Source of the DNA: Bacillota bacterium
GTDB lineage: Bacteria; Bacillota; UBA4882; UBA8346
Reading direction: 5' to 3'
Length of the DNA: 37,058 nucleotides
NCBI GenBank assembly: GCA_023426245.1
Contig: JAFABB010000013.1
Location: forward strand, 1-37,058
The translations under genes were made by a program, and so were the position numbers. The notes under the pieces were generated by a model, which worked only from the letters and a program-made list of their open reading frames with translations, had not been told where the DNA came from and did no database searches. Below, piece by piece: positions 8,818 to 16,529 of this stretch (position 1 is its first letter; every line of letters begins with the position of its first letter).

Positions 8818-9638
8818 CGGATCATCATTTCATAATTGGCGCCAAAAACATACTGATCCCCATTATCAACAATAACGACTGCCTTATATTCTCCTTTTGG
8901 AATATCCGGAAGCAGGATTTTATGTCTTACCGAACAAGTGGGAAAAATCCGCTTTTTCTCACTGCCGAATGTACCGAGGGATTTACCGTTTTTGTTGTAC
9001 AGTTGTACAAGAACCGTTGGATTGAGCCATCTTTCTCCGGTATTTTTGATGTCGAACTGAAATACTCTACTCCCGTTTTCATCGGAGATTTTCTTATTGA
9101 AAAAAGCAATGGAACGGATCCCGGTATCTTTGATATCCGTAATAATTTGAACACCATACCGGACGCTCGTTTGGAGTCCCAAAACGTATTTACCTTTCAC
9201 ACCGGGATTATCACCTGCGGTTTCAACCGGCTCCACCATGATTAAACTCCAATAAGTTCCACGAAGATCCGGATTTTTCGGTACTTGAACACTATAGTTT
9301 ACCGGAGCAGTCTGTCCCGCCGGAACTGTGACCCAGGCAGTGCTTAATGTGACCCATTTGGCATTGGACAACAGGTTACTGCCGGGAAGACCGTAGGAAT
9401 TACTGCCGTCTGCGTAAAACAAATAATCGGTTTGATAAATCTTTACCTTACAAGAACTGCCACCGGCATTTTTGATGATGATCGTGCCATTGTAACCCTC
9501 TCCACCGCCCACCACCTTTTCCTGGGTTAAGGAACCGAGAACTTTTATATCGCTACTGGCGAAAACGTTTTGATTCTCTCCCAAAAATAGCAGTGACAAG
9601 CTTAAAACGAATATCCAAAAAAGAAAAGCCTTCTTCAT
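8814..9638 (-). CDS. Periplasmic chaperone-like two-domain Ig-fold protein
   Basis: A 274-aa exported protein with a signal peptide (MKKAFLFWIFVLSLS...NVFAS). The first domain (about 28-165) ends in a PapD-like sequence of events: WVTVPAGQTAPVNYSVQVP, then RGTYWSLIMVEP, then the strand YVLGLQTSVRYGVQI. The second beta domain (about 180-270) has a KNTGERWLNPTVLVQLY strand pair. DUF916/WxL-associated proteins share part of this pattern and are the main alternative. It starts 19 bases after the preceding gene with a good Shine-Dalgarno (AAGGAGA), and its stop overlaps the start of the usher-like gene. By position it would escort the secreted subunits to the barrel protein; that role is inference. 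Confidence 0.7.
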   Translation of the reverse strand: MKKAFLFWIFVLSLSLLFLGENQNVFASSDIKVLGSLTQEKVVGGGEGYNGTIIIKNAGGSSCKVKIYQTDYLFYADGSNSYGLPGSNLLSNAKWVTLSTAWVTVPAGQTAPVNYSVQVPKNPDLRGTYWSLIMVEPVETAGDNPGVKGKYVLGLQTSVRYGVQIITDIKDTGIRSIAFFNKKISDENGSRVFQFDIKNTGERWLNPTVLVQLYNKNGKSLGTFGSEKKRIFPTCSVRHKILLPDIPKGEYKAVVIVDNGDQYVFGANYEMMIR

Positions 9639-9659
9639 TACATTCTCCTTCTTTATGAA

Positions 9660-10196
9660 CTAAGGGATGACGGTGTAGACAACACCGCTTACATAATTGT
9701 TGGGAGCGGTTGCCAGTGACACTCCGGATAGTTGATACTGAACCGGAATACAGCGCACATTGCCGGTACCGCTGCACAAGAGGGTTTTCGCAGAATTCAC
9801 AACTTGAAAGGAAAGTCCGCCTCTCACCGTAACCCCTTCGGTTCCATCTCCCGGACCCGTTCTTCTGACATAAAGCATGAAGCCAGAGGGCCAGTTCATT
9901 TCCGAACGGTTGATATAAACTTGCCAGACCGCATCTTTTTTTCCGCCGACGATGGATAGAGTCGTGGCTCCGGCATCACTTTGATAAGTATTAACCAGAT
10001 TTGAACCGGCTCCTGAAGCCAAATTGGCGGAATGAATCGGGTTGGTCCATCCGCCCATCACGATGATGTTATGTTGCTCCGCTCCAAACACCGGTTGAAA
10101 TGACAATACCGGAACCAAAGCCCAGAAAATAATCGCCAAATAATTCCTGGTTACGTTCTTTGGTGAAAAGGGTATACCCATCCGTATTTTTTTCAT
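9660..10196 (-). CDS. Secreted minor-subunit or tip-like protein with a cysteine pair
   Basis: A 178-aa exported protein, unlike the three subunit paralogs in sequence. The signal peptide is long (MKKIRMGIPFSPKNV, hydrophobic core, cut near PVFGAEQ). The mature protein is beta-rich and contains two cysteines nine residues apart (LLCSGTGNVRCIPV), likely a disulphide, and ends in a hydrophobic strand (VSGVVYTVIP) like the terminal strand of pilins or spore coat U proteins. ATG 10196 was preferred to the in-frame TTG at 10211 because GTGGGG precedes it. Position between subunits and chaperone suggests a minor or tip component; no family was recognised. Confidence 0.65.
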   Translation of the reverse strand: MKKIRMGIPFSPKNVTRNYLAIIFWALVPVLSFQPVFGAEQHNIIVMGGWTNPIHSANLASGAGSNLVNTYQSDAGATTLSIVGGKKDAVWQVYINRSEMNWPSGFMLYVRRTGPGDGTEGVTVRGGLSFQVVNSAKTLLCSGTGNVRCIPVQYQLSGVSLATAPNNYVSGVVYTVIP

Positions 10197-10258
10197 TGTA
10201 CCCCACTTCAAGGCTGTTCTATATTTAAATCCAACAGGCTGTCCAAAAAATCAGAATA

Positions 10259-10756
10259 TTAATTGGTAACCGTAAGAATAACCGTACGCATTCCCGAGGA
10301 AATAATACCGGCAGCCACTGTACTTGAAAAAGTATAGGTAATCGTTTTTCCGGATTCTGCGACTTTCGATATCCCTGTCACCAAGTCCGCCGGTTTCGAT
10401 GATAAAATAACATCTCCGGTACTCACCGCTCCACTGGGAGCCGCCAGTCTGATTTTAAGATAACAATCGGCCGGCATATTGCTGTTTAGCATGCCGGTAA
10501 TCTTTTTATTGGATTCATTGGTGGAAATACTATATGTGGTCGTAGCATTCACCTCGCCGGTGGGTTGCATACCGGGGATAGCCGAATTGATTTTTATGGC
10601 AGCCGGATTACCGCTTATTGTAAAGACGGTTATCGGAGCCACGGGAACATTAATGATTTGCACTGCGCTCGAAGCTGCCAGTGTTATTTCTGTCAAGGCA
10701 CAGGTTAAAATAAAGCCAACCGAAAGCAAAATTTTAAAGTTCTTCTCCCTTTTCAT
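10259..10756 (-). CDS. Secreted pilin-like subunit, paralog 2
   Basis: 165 aa from ATG 10756, which has TAGGAG eight bases upstream; the frame is open further to a TTG at 10801 but without a ribosome site there. Signal peptide MKREKNFKILLS...LTEITLAAS. The mature part shares with its paralogs TTYSISTNESNKKITGMLN, an APSGAVSTGDV block, KPADLVTGISKVAESGK and a final strand VILTVTN. A single cysteine (PADCYLKI) is present. It lies downstream of paralog 1 behind a terminator-like hairpin, so its level probably depends on read-through. The exact role in a surface fibre is inferred. Confidence 0.8.
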   Translation of the reverse strand: MKREKNFKILLSVGFILTCALTEITLAASSAVQIINVPVAPITVFTISGNPAAIKINSAIPGMQPTGEVNATTTYSISTNESNKKITGMLNSNMPADCYLKIRLAAPSGAVSTGDVILSSKPADLVTGISKVAESGKTITYTFSSTVAAGIISSGMRTVILTVTN

Positions 10757-10849
10757 GCCAATTACTCCTACAGCATCAATAAAACACGACCCTTTTGCCA
10801 ACCATCCAATCGCCTAAGCAAAATCTGATTGACTTCAATTTGAAGTAAT

Positions 10850-10873
10850 AAAAAAGGGCAGCCGCAGCCGCCC
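10850..10873 (-). terminator. Terminator or attenuator between subunit paralogs 1 and 2
   Basis: On the minus strand GGGCGGC-TGCG-GCTGCCC forms a 7-bp stem (10873-10856, one G-U pair) followed by TTTTTT (10855-10850). It lies 19 bases after the stop of the first subunit gene. No obvious promoter follows, so partial read-through would feed the rest of the operon. Confidence 0.75.
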
Positions 10874-10892
10874 CCGACCACTTCTTATGGAA

Positions 10893-11381
10893 TCAATTTA
10901 CAATGGTAAGTGTTACTTTTCGGGTTGTATCATTCATAACACCGGCGGCCACCGATGCGGTGAAAGTATAGGTAATTGCTTTTTTATCCGCAGCTATCCT
11001 ACGAATTCCATTCACCAAATCCCGCGGATTTTTTGTCAAGGCAACATTGCCCAAACTATTGGCACCGTTGGGAGCGGCTAAATTAATCATCAAACTGGTA
11101 TTGGCCGGCATATCCTCACTGAGAGCTCCGGTTATTTTCCGGCTTTCTCCATTGGTTGTGATGGAATATGTAGTTGAATTGTCCGTCACGGACAAAAGAT
11201 CGGAACCGGCTGTAGCACTGTTGATCACTAATGAAACTTGATCACTGCTGGTAGAAATGGAATCAATCTCTGCAACCTTAAACGTTACGGTTTGCGTTGC
11301 GGTATTTGCGGCAAATGCATAAGTGGAAAAAGCGATAACACAGATTAATCCCAGAAAAACAAACATTCTAAACTTCTTCAT
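10893..11381 (-). CDS. Secreted pilin-like subunit, paralog 1 (first gene of the operon)
   Basis: A 162-aa exported protein with a clear signal peptide (MKKFRMFVFLGLICVIAFSTYAFA cut to ANTATQ). The mature domain is beta-rich, cysteine-free and repeats the paralog pattern: TYSITTNGESRKITGALS, an APNGANSLGNV block, PRDLVNGIRRIAADKK, ITYTF, and the C-terminal strand VTLTIVN. It has the best promoter of the locus and a short leader with Shine-Dalgarno AAAGAGGA, and is followed directly by a terminator-like hairpin. That layout, strong promoter then partial terminator, suits a major subunit made in excess. The assignment to a fibre is inference from context. Confidence 0.8.
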   Translation of the reverse strand: MKKFRMFVFLGLICVIAFSTYAFAANTATQTVTFKVAEIDSISTSSDQVSLVINSATAGSDLLSVTDNSTTYSITTNGESRKITGALSEDMPANTSLMINLAAPNGANSLGNVALTKNPRDLVNGIRRIAADKKAITYTFTASVAAGVMNDTTRKVTLTIVN

Positions 11382-11422
11382 TTTAAAATCCTCTTTCTTA
11401 AAGAATTATAACATCATGACTT

Positions 11423-11452
11423 ATTATAAAAGGGTGAATATAGGATTGTCAA
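11423..11452 (-). promoter_or_regulatory. Near-consensus promoter of the subunit-chaperone-usher operon
   Basis: Minus-strand -35 TTGACA (11452-11447) and -10 TATAAT (11428-11423), spacer 18. The leader to ATG 11381 is only about 35 bases and holds no riboswitch, in contrast to the subunit gene at the far end of the locus. Confidence 0.8.
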
Positions 11453-11640
11453 TAGTTCAGGATGAGTATGCTTAATTTTAGAATCAGTAAAATTTGTAAG
11501 AATTTTATGTCAACTATCCTTAAAACGAAACCCCATCGCTCTTTTTATTTCAGCCCATGGCTAAAAATCAGAAATAACCAATGCTTTTACCATTAAAATC
11601 TTTACCCGGATCATAGAAAAGTTCCTCAATATCGATGGAT

Positions 11641-11973
11641 TCATTTCGATTCCTTTTCTTCCACCCGCCAAAGGGAGCGCTTTAAATCTACCAATCCGTT
11701 GGATTTAAAGCAAACGCCTTCATTTAGCAATATTTCACGCTGTCTTTCAACGCCGCCGAATACATAAGCCGGCGCAAGTTCTCCTTTACTGTTAATGACC
11801 CGATGGCAAGGAAGTTTTAAAGATTCCGGCGCATGAAACATAGCCTGCCCGACCTGGCGGGCGCAATGGGGTGAAGCGAGTATCATGGCAATCTGCCCAT
11901 AGGTCATGACCTTGCCGGTTGGAATTTGGGCTACGATCTCATATACGCGATCAAAAAATTCTAGCTTTTTCAT
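11641..11973 (-). CDS. Methylated-DNA-cysteine alkyltransferase domain protein (MGMT C-domain only)
   Basis: A 110-aa cytoplasmic protein equal to the DNA-binding/active-site domain of O6-alkylguanine-DNA alkyltransferases, without the N-terminal domain. It shows the helix-turn-helix segment TGKVMTYGQIAMILASP, the arginine-finger region ARQVGQAM, and the active-site motif PCHRVI with cysteine present. Alkyltransferase-like (ATL) proteins of this size usually have Trp in place of that Cys, so this one could still be a suicide methyltransferase acting on alkylated guanine. ATG 11973 is chosen because GGGAGAG precedes it; the longer frame to 11988 is less likely. It has its own promoter and is divergent from the next gene. 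Confidence 0.9.
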   Translation of the reverse strand: MKKLEFFDRVYEIVAQIPTGKVMTYGQIAMILASPHCARQVGQAMFHAPESLKLPCHRVINSKGELAPAYVFGGVERQREILLNEGVCFKSNGLVDLKRSLWRVEEKESK

Positions 11974-12009
11974 TGTCTCTCCCATCAAGATTAAACTGTC
12001 GTTTTCGTT

Positions 12010-12038
12010 ATTTTATGGAAAAATTCCAGAATTGTCAA
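12010..12038 (-). promoter_or_regulatory. Promoter of the alkyltransferase gene
   Basis: Minus-strand -35 TTGACA (12038-12033) and -10 TAAAAT (12015-12010), spacer 17, about 36 bases ahead of the ATG at 11973. No Ada-type operator was recognised. Confidence 0.75.
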
Positions 12039-12261
12039 AAGTGAGCATCTTGATCCTGGATAGGACTTTCTTATTGCCTAAAGACTAATTCTAAAATATT
12101 ATTAAATTATCGGTTTTAAGCAACTTACCGCCTAAATTTTCGTTTATAATAAAATAACTTGTCCGTTGTTCAAAGAGGCCTGGTTCATTTTAATCGAAAA
12201 TCATCTACAATATGGTTTTATGTTACGATAATGATGTGGCTGTCATAAGGAGGCCCGTATT

Positions 12262-13083
12262 TTGTTTGGCTATGTTATTGCCAATTTCGAAAAGTTAACA
12301 ACCGAAGAAAAACAGCACTATCAGGCCTACTATTGTGGCCTGTGCAGGGCGCTGGGAAATCGTTGCGGCACCATAAGCCGCATGACCCTCACTTACGATA
12401 TGGCATTTCTGGTTTTATTCCTTACAGCAATCTATAAACCCAATACCACCATGAAAGATGGGCGATGCTTTGCTCATCCATTTAAGCCACGCCGTCATTG
12501 GAGAAATAAAATCACCGACTATGCCGCCGATATGAATCTTTTACTCGCCTACTATAATCTCCTGGACAATTGGACCGATGAACGCAATGTTCTATCCTTA
12601 TGGCTAGCCCAACTGTTTCAAAGACAATATAAACAAGTTGTTGCGCGGTATCCAAAACAATATGCAGTCATCAACAACTGTTTAACCGAACTTTCCGGAA
12701 TTGAAAAATCCGGGGAATTAAACCCGGATATTCCCGCCGAGTGCTTTGGAAACCTAATGGGTGAACTCTTTGTTTGGCAGGAAGACGAATATGCCAAAGA
12801 TTTGCGTTCCTTCGGCAAAGCGCTGGGGAAGTTCATTTATATCATGGACGCTTGCCTTGATTTAAAAGCCGACATTAAGCACGAACGCTATAATCCCGTA
12901 GTCGCCATTCCATCCGCAAATTTCAAGGATATATTGAATCTGCTGATGGGCGAGTGTATGGAAAAATACAAACTCTTGCCCATTCATCAGGACAAAAATC
13001 TGATTGACAATATCCTTTATTCCGGAGTTTGGACAAAGTATGAAGCAGAAAAACAGCAAACAAAGGAGACTCTTACCCAATGA
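12262..13083 (+). CDS. DUF5685 family protein
   Basis: A 273-aa, mostly helical cytoplasmic protein that I assign to DUF5685 from its opening (MFGYVIANFEKLTTEEKQ, then YYCGLCRALG) and its habit of preceding a J-domain gene in Bacillota. Two early cysteines (YCGLC) may bind metal. The segment YIMDACLDLKADIKHERYNP recalls the aspartate-rich helix of isoprenyl-synthase-fold proteins, but the chemistry is unknown. The start is TTG at 12262, eight bases after a perfect AAGGAGG. The stop overlaps the J-domain start by four bases (ATGA), so the two are translationally coupled. A possible promoter is TTGTTC (12166) with TTTAAT (12189), spacer 17; this is weak. Confidence 0.85.
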   Translation: MFGYVIANFEKLTTEEKQHYQAYYCGLCRALGNRCGTISRMTLTYDMAFLVLFLTAIYKPNTTMKDGRCFAHPFKPRRHWRNKITDYAADMNLLLAYYNLLDNWTDERNVLSLWLAQLFQRQYKQVVARYPKQYAVINNCLTELSGIEKSGELNPDIPAECFGNLMGELFVWQEDEYAKDLRSFGKALGKFIYIMDACLDLKADIKHERYNPVVAIPSANFKDILNLLMGECMEKYKLLPIHQDKNLIDNILYSGVWTKYEAEKQQTKETLTQ

Positions 13084-13751
13084 TCACCGATCCCTACAGA
13101 GTACTTGGAGTATCTCCAACTGCTTCCAACGAGGAAATTTCCAAGGCCTACCGCAAGTTGGCTAAAAAATACCACCCGGATTTAAACCATGGCGACCCGG
13201 AAGCCGCCAAAAAAATGAGTGAAATTAACGCCGCTTATGAACAGATTAAAAGCGGTAATGCCTACCGGACGAGCAGTGGTGGAGATTACAGCGGTCAAAG
13301 CCAATACGGCAACCAAGGCGCCGGTGAAGAAGGGTATGATCCATTTGGTGGTTTCGGCCCGTTTGGAAATTTTGGTTCTTTCGGAAACCAAAGAGCTGAA
13401 AATCCCCAATTTGAACCGGTTATAGCCTATCTGCGCGCAGGATACTATCAGGAAGCCCTTTACGCCCTGTCCGCCATCACGGAGAGAAGCGCCCCATGGT
13501 TCTATTACAGTGCAATTGCCCATGCCTCTATCGGTAATATTATCCTGGCCTTAGACCATTCAAAAACAGCCATCCAGATGGAGCCGAACAATCTGGAATA
13601 CCGGCGTCTCTACAATATCATTCAAAACAGCGGACGCGTATATCAACAGCAAAGTGAAAGTTTTGGAATGCCGACCGTCACTTTGAATCAGATTTGCCTG
13701 GGACTTTGCCTTACCAATTTATGCTGCATGTTTTGTGGGCGACAGTGTTAG
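13080..13751 (+). CDS. J-domain protein with G/F linker and cysteine-rich C-terminus
   Basis: A 223-aa DnaJ-like co-chaperone. Residues 1-60 form a J-domain (DPYRVLGVSPTASNEEI..., with the essential HPD motif in KKYHPDLNHGD) that would stimulate an Hsp70 (DnaK) ATPase. A glycine/phenylalanine-rich linker follows (about 75-105), then a helical TPR-like segment (about 110-180, LRAGYYQEALYAL and ALDHSKTAIQMEPNN). The last 20 residues are rich in cysteine (CLGLCLTNLCCMFCGRQC) and may bind metal or be lipid-modified; this tail is unusual for DnaJ. It is not full DnaJ, because the zinc-finger and substrate domains are absent. Coupled to the DUF5685 gene, so the partner is probably its client or regulator. 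Confidence 0.92.
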   Translation: MITDPYRVLGVSPTASNEEISKAYRKLAKKYHPDLNHGDPEAAKKMSEINAAYEQIKSGNAYRTSSGGDYSGQSQYGNQGAGEEGYDPFGGFGPFGNFGSFGNQRAENPQFEPVIAYLRAGYYQEALYALSAITERSAPWFYYSAIAHASIGNIILALDHSKTAIQMEPNNLEYRRLYNIIQNSGRVYQQQSESFGMPTVTLNQICLGLCLTNLCCMFCGRQC

Positions 13752-13838
13752 TTTGAAAGGAGCTTTGCTCCGATCCACGCAAAAACCTTTAACCGTCAAG
13801 CGGCTCCATCAACCTAAAAACAATAAGGAGGAATACCC

Positions 13839-14231
13839 ATGAACTGGTTCAAAAAATTCATGATGGGAAGATACGGTGGAGACCAGCTTTCTGTCTTCTT
13901 AATCCTTTTTTCGGCAATTTTGACCCTAACGGCTGAATTCGCTAAAATACCGCTATTGGCAGGGATCGGCTATATTCCCCTCGGGATTGCTTTTTTTAGA
14001 ATGCTATCCCGAAATGTATCCAAACGGAGCATGGAGAATTATAAATTTGCCATTCTGATAAGCCCCGTTTATTCCTGGTTCCATAAAGCGGGGGAACGAC
14101 TCCAAAACATCAAAACCCACCGTTATTACTCCTGTCCAAATTGCAAACAGAGCTTAAGAGTGCCGCGGGGGAAAGGCAAAATCGTTATTACCTGCCCTAA
14201 ATGCAAAAAGGAGTTTAAAGGAAAATCATAA
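13839..14231 (+). CDS. Small membrane protein with C-terminal zinc ribbon
   Basis: A 130-aa protein with strong Shine-Dalgarno (AAGGAGG, seven bases before ATG). Two hydrophobic helices (about 18-36 and 40-57) would anchor it in the membrane. The C-terminus has two CxxC pairs (YYSCPNCKQSLRV and ITCPKCKKEF) forming a treble-type zinc ribbon like those of the MJ0042/zinc-ribbon families. It lies 87 bases after the J-domain gene in the same direction, and that gap has a GGAGC/GCTCC hairpin without a T-tract, so co-transcription is likely. Function unknown; a membrane partner of the J-domain/DUF5685 pair is a guess. Converges with the histidine kinase gene, whose stop is 40 bases away. Confidence 0.8.
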   Translation: MNWFKKFMMGRYGGDQLSVFLILFSAILTLTAEFAKIPLLAGIGYIPLGIAFFRMLSRNVSKRSMENYKFAILISPVYSWFHKAGERLQNIKTHRYYSCPNCKQSLRVPRGKGKIVITCPKCKKEFKGKS

Positions 14232-14271
14232 AATGAGAGAAGGTTATCTTCCATAGTGAACTAACCTAAGA

Positions 14272-15675
14272 TTATTCCTGCAGGCAAGCACCGGCATCGA
14301 CAATCACAGGTAATACGATTAAAATTCGGGTTCCCTTCCCAGGCGCACTTTTCACGTGGATTTGACCCTGATGGACATCAACGATCCATTTCACAATGGC
14401 CAGTCCCAACCCACATCCATTTTGGGTTTTGGGACGTACTTTGTCCACTTGATAAAAGCGGTTAAAAACTTTGGGTATTTCCGTTTCCGGAATACCTATG
14501 CCGGTATCTTCAATGATTAACTTAATCCTATCATTTTCCGCCAAGGAATTGATGATGATTTTCCCTGTTTCCGGAGTAAACTTGATGCTGTTGTCCAGCA
14601 CCGCCCGTAACATCTCTTTTAACAATTTCCGATCGCCAAAAAACGAAATTTTTTCATTATGTTCCACTACGATTTGATGATTTCCGGCAATGATGCTTGT
14701 TTCGCGAAAAACTTCATCGATCAATTCAGCGAGAGCAAACGGTTCTTTGCAGAGGCTACAGGCGCTACTGTCACTGCGGGCTAGAAAAAGCAATTTTTCG
14801 ATCAACTCCGCCATATTGGCGGCTTCATTTTTGATTACCGTAATCGATTCCTGCAGGATCGCCTTCTCTTCCTTGCCCCAGCGATCAAGCAAATTGATAT
14901 AACCTTGAATCACTGAAATCGGAGTCCGCAATTCATGGGAAGCATCGGATACAAACTGGTTCTGCCGTTTAAAAGATTGTTGCAACCGATCAATCATCGC
15001 ATTAAAAGTGGTTGCCAAATCGGTTAATTCATCCTGGGGTCCGACAACGTTGATCCGTTGATTTAAATCTTTGATACTGATGCATTGAGCCGTCGCTGTT
15101 ATATGGGAAATCGGTTTTAACACTTCGCGACTGATAATGTATCCGGAAAGAATCGAAATCAATATGCCGGTGAGTTCAGCCCCAAGCATCAGTAATCCCA
15201 AAAGCTTCAAGAAGTGAAACTCGTTCTTTAGGCTTTTCACCACCTGCAAATAGGCGTACGATTGATTTTTTACCTTGATAATCCTGTTCTGATACAATAA
15301 ATTCCGCTGCAGAATTGTAATTTTATTGGTTTTTAAAGGGATTTTTTCAGGGATTTTAAGGTTGAATTTGGGGGATTCATTGATAATTTTTCCTTGTTTA
15401 TCAACTATTTTCATATAAATATTATCATTGGACGGTATCCCCAAAACAAGATCCTTATCGACCAAATCCGCCCTTTGTTGCCCAGACTGGTGAAATTGTT
15501 CGATAATCATATCCCCGGTGTCGGTAACCTGGGCAACCGCTTGTTGCATCAAAAAATAATGGATGCCATATAAAATGGAACCATTGAGCAGGGTTAAAAT
15601 CAAAAAAAGTATTCCTGCGTAGATAATGGTTAATTTCCAGGAAATCTTGGCAAACCGTATTTTGTAAAATTTCAT
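14272..15675 (-). CDS. Membrane sensor histidine kinase (OmpR-type two-component system)
   Basis: A 467-aa kinase. One transmembrane helix near residues 14-37 and a second near 165-187 bracket an extracytoplasmic sensor of about 125 aa. A HAMP domain follows, then the dimerisation helix with the phosphorylated histidine (SDASHELRTP), and an HATPase domain with N box (DNSIKFTP), G1 (DTGIGIP) and G2 (GCGLGLAIV). It would autophosphorylate and pass phosphate to the regulator encoded just upstream. ATG 15675 overlaps the regulator's stop as ATGA; the in-frame GTG at 15693 sits against the Shine-Dalgarno and is less likely. The signal is unknown; SDSSACSLC between the helices and ATPase core is not a known sensor motif. 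Confidence 0.93.
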   Translation of the reverse strand: MKFYKIRFAKISWKLTIIYAGILFLILTLLNGSILYGIHYFLMQQAVAQVTDTGDMIIEQFHQSGQQRADLVDKDLVLGIPSNDNIYMKIVDKQGKIINESPKFNLKIPEKIPLKTNKITILQRNLLYQNRIIKVKNQSYAYLQVVKSLKNEFHFLKLLGLLMLGAELTGILISILSGYIISREVLKPISHITATAQCISIKDLNQRINVVGPQDELTDLATTFNAMIDRLQQSFKRQNQFVSDASHELRTPISVIQGYINLLDRWGKEEKAILQESITVIKNEAANMAELIEKLLFLARSDSSACSLCKEPFALAELIDEVFRETSIIAGNHQIVVEHNEKISFFGDRKLLKEMLRAVLDNSIKFTPETGKIIINSLAENDRIKLIIEDTGIGIPETEIPKVFNRFYQVDKVRPKTQNGCGLGLAIVKWIVDVHQGQIHVKSAPGKGTRILIVLPVIVDAGACLQE

Positions 15676-16370
15676 TCCGCGTTTTGCCCGCACACCTCCT
15701 TCATGATATATCCGACTCCCCGGATGGTATAAATCAATTTATCTTCAAAGGGGCCATCGACTTTATCCCGCAAATATTTAATATAAACATCCACCACATT
15801 GGTACCGCCATAATAATCATATCCCCAGACTTTTTCCAGGATATTTTCCCGGGTCAGGACGATTCCTTGATTGACGATCAGATATTCCAACAGGTCATAC
15901 TCTTTTTTGGTCAACTCAAGGTTTTTCCCATTTCTGGTAACTTGATGCCGAATCTGATCCATTACCAGATCCTTAAAATATAACTCTTTTGGGGAAGAAT
16001 CCTTCGTCTGATGCCTTAATGCGACCCGTAGCCGGGCCAGTAACTCTTCGATGGAAAATGGTTTTGTAATATAATCATCCGCTCCGATATCAAGTCCCAT
16101 CACTTTATTTTCGATATCATCCTTGGCCGTCAGCATGACAATGGGGATGCTCGAAAAATGCCGAATACGGCGGCAGACTTCCATACCGCTAAGACCCGGC
16201 AACATGATATCCAAAAGGATTAAATCATAATGGTTTTGCTTGACCTTTTCCAATCCCTCCCGTCCATCGCTCCCAAGGTCGACTTGATAGCCTTCGTGGC
16301 TCAATTCCAGCTCCAGGAATCTTGCAATTTGTCTCTCATCTTCGATAATTAATAATTTAACGGCACCCAT
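15672..16370 (-). CDS. OmpR/PhoB-family response regulator
   Basis: A 232-aa regulator: receiver domain (about 1-120) with acidic pocket (IIEDE), phospho-acceptor Asp in LILLDIMLPG and conserved Lys in DYITKPF; then a winged-helix DNA-binding domain (about 135-230, with TKKEYDLLEYL and GVGYIMKE). It would be phosphorylated by the kinase whose gene overlaps its stop codon. ATG 16370 has GGAGA six bases upstream; the frame extends to 16388 without a better start. A weak -10 (TACAAT) lies near 16421. A possible target is the PepSY-like gene promoter at 25139-25178, where 11-bp direct repeats typical of this regulator family occur; this link is speculative. Confidence 0.94.
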   Translation of the reverse strand: MGAVKLLIIEDERQIARFLELELSHEGYQVDLGSDGREGLEKVKQNHYDLILLDIMLPGLSGMEVCRRIRHFSSIPIVMLTAKDDIENKVMGLDIGADDYITKPFSIEELLARLRVALRHQTKDSSPKELYFKDLVMDQIRHQVTRNGKNLELTKKEYDLLEYLIVNQGIVLTRENILEKVWGYDYYGGTNVVDVYIKYLRDKVDGPFEDKLIYTIRGVGYIMKEVCGQNAE

Positions 16371-16529
16371 GAGTATTCTCCAAATCAAAAGTTACATTTC
16401 ATTTGATTTTATTGTAGCAATGTCATTCCATAAAAAAAAGAGATCGGCCGAAAATAATTTAAAATCATTTAAAAATACTATATATCGCTCATTCACTACG
16501 CAAGTCTCATGAAGGACGCAGTCGAAATT

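Noticed and set aside
16389..16529. Terminator between the YesN-type and OmpR-type regulator genes
   Set aside because: There is a run of eight Ts on the minus strand, but only weak AT-rich pairing before it.
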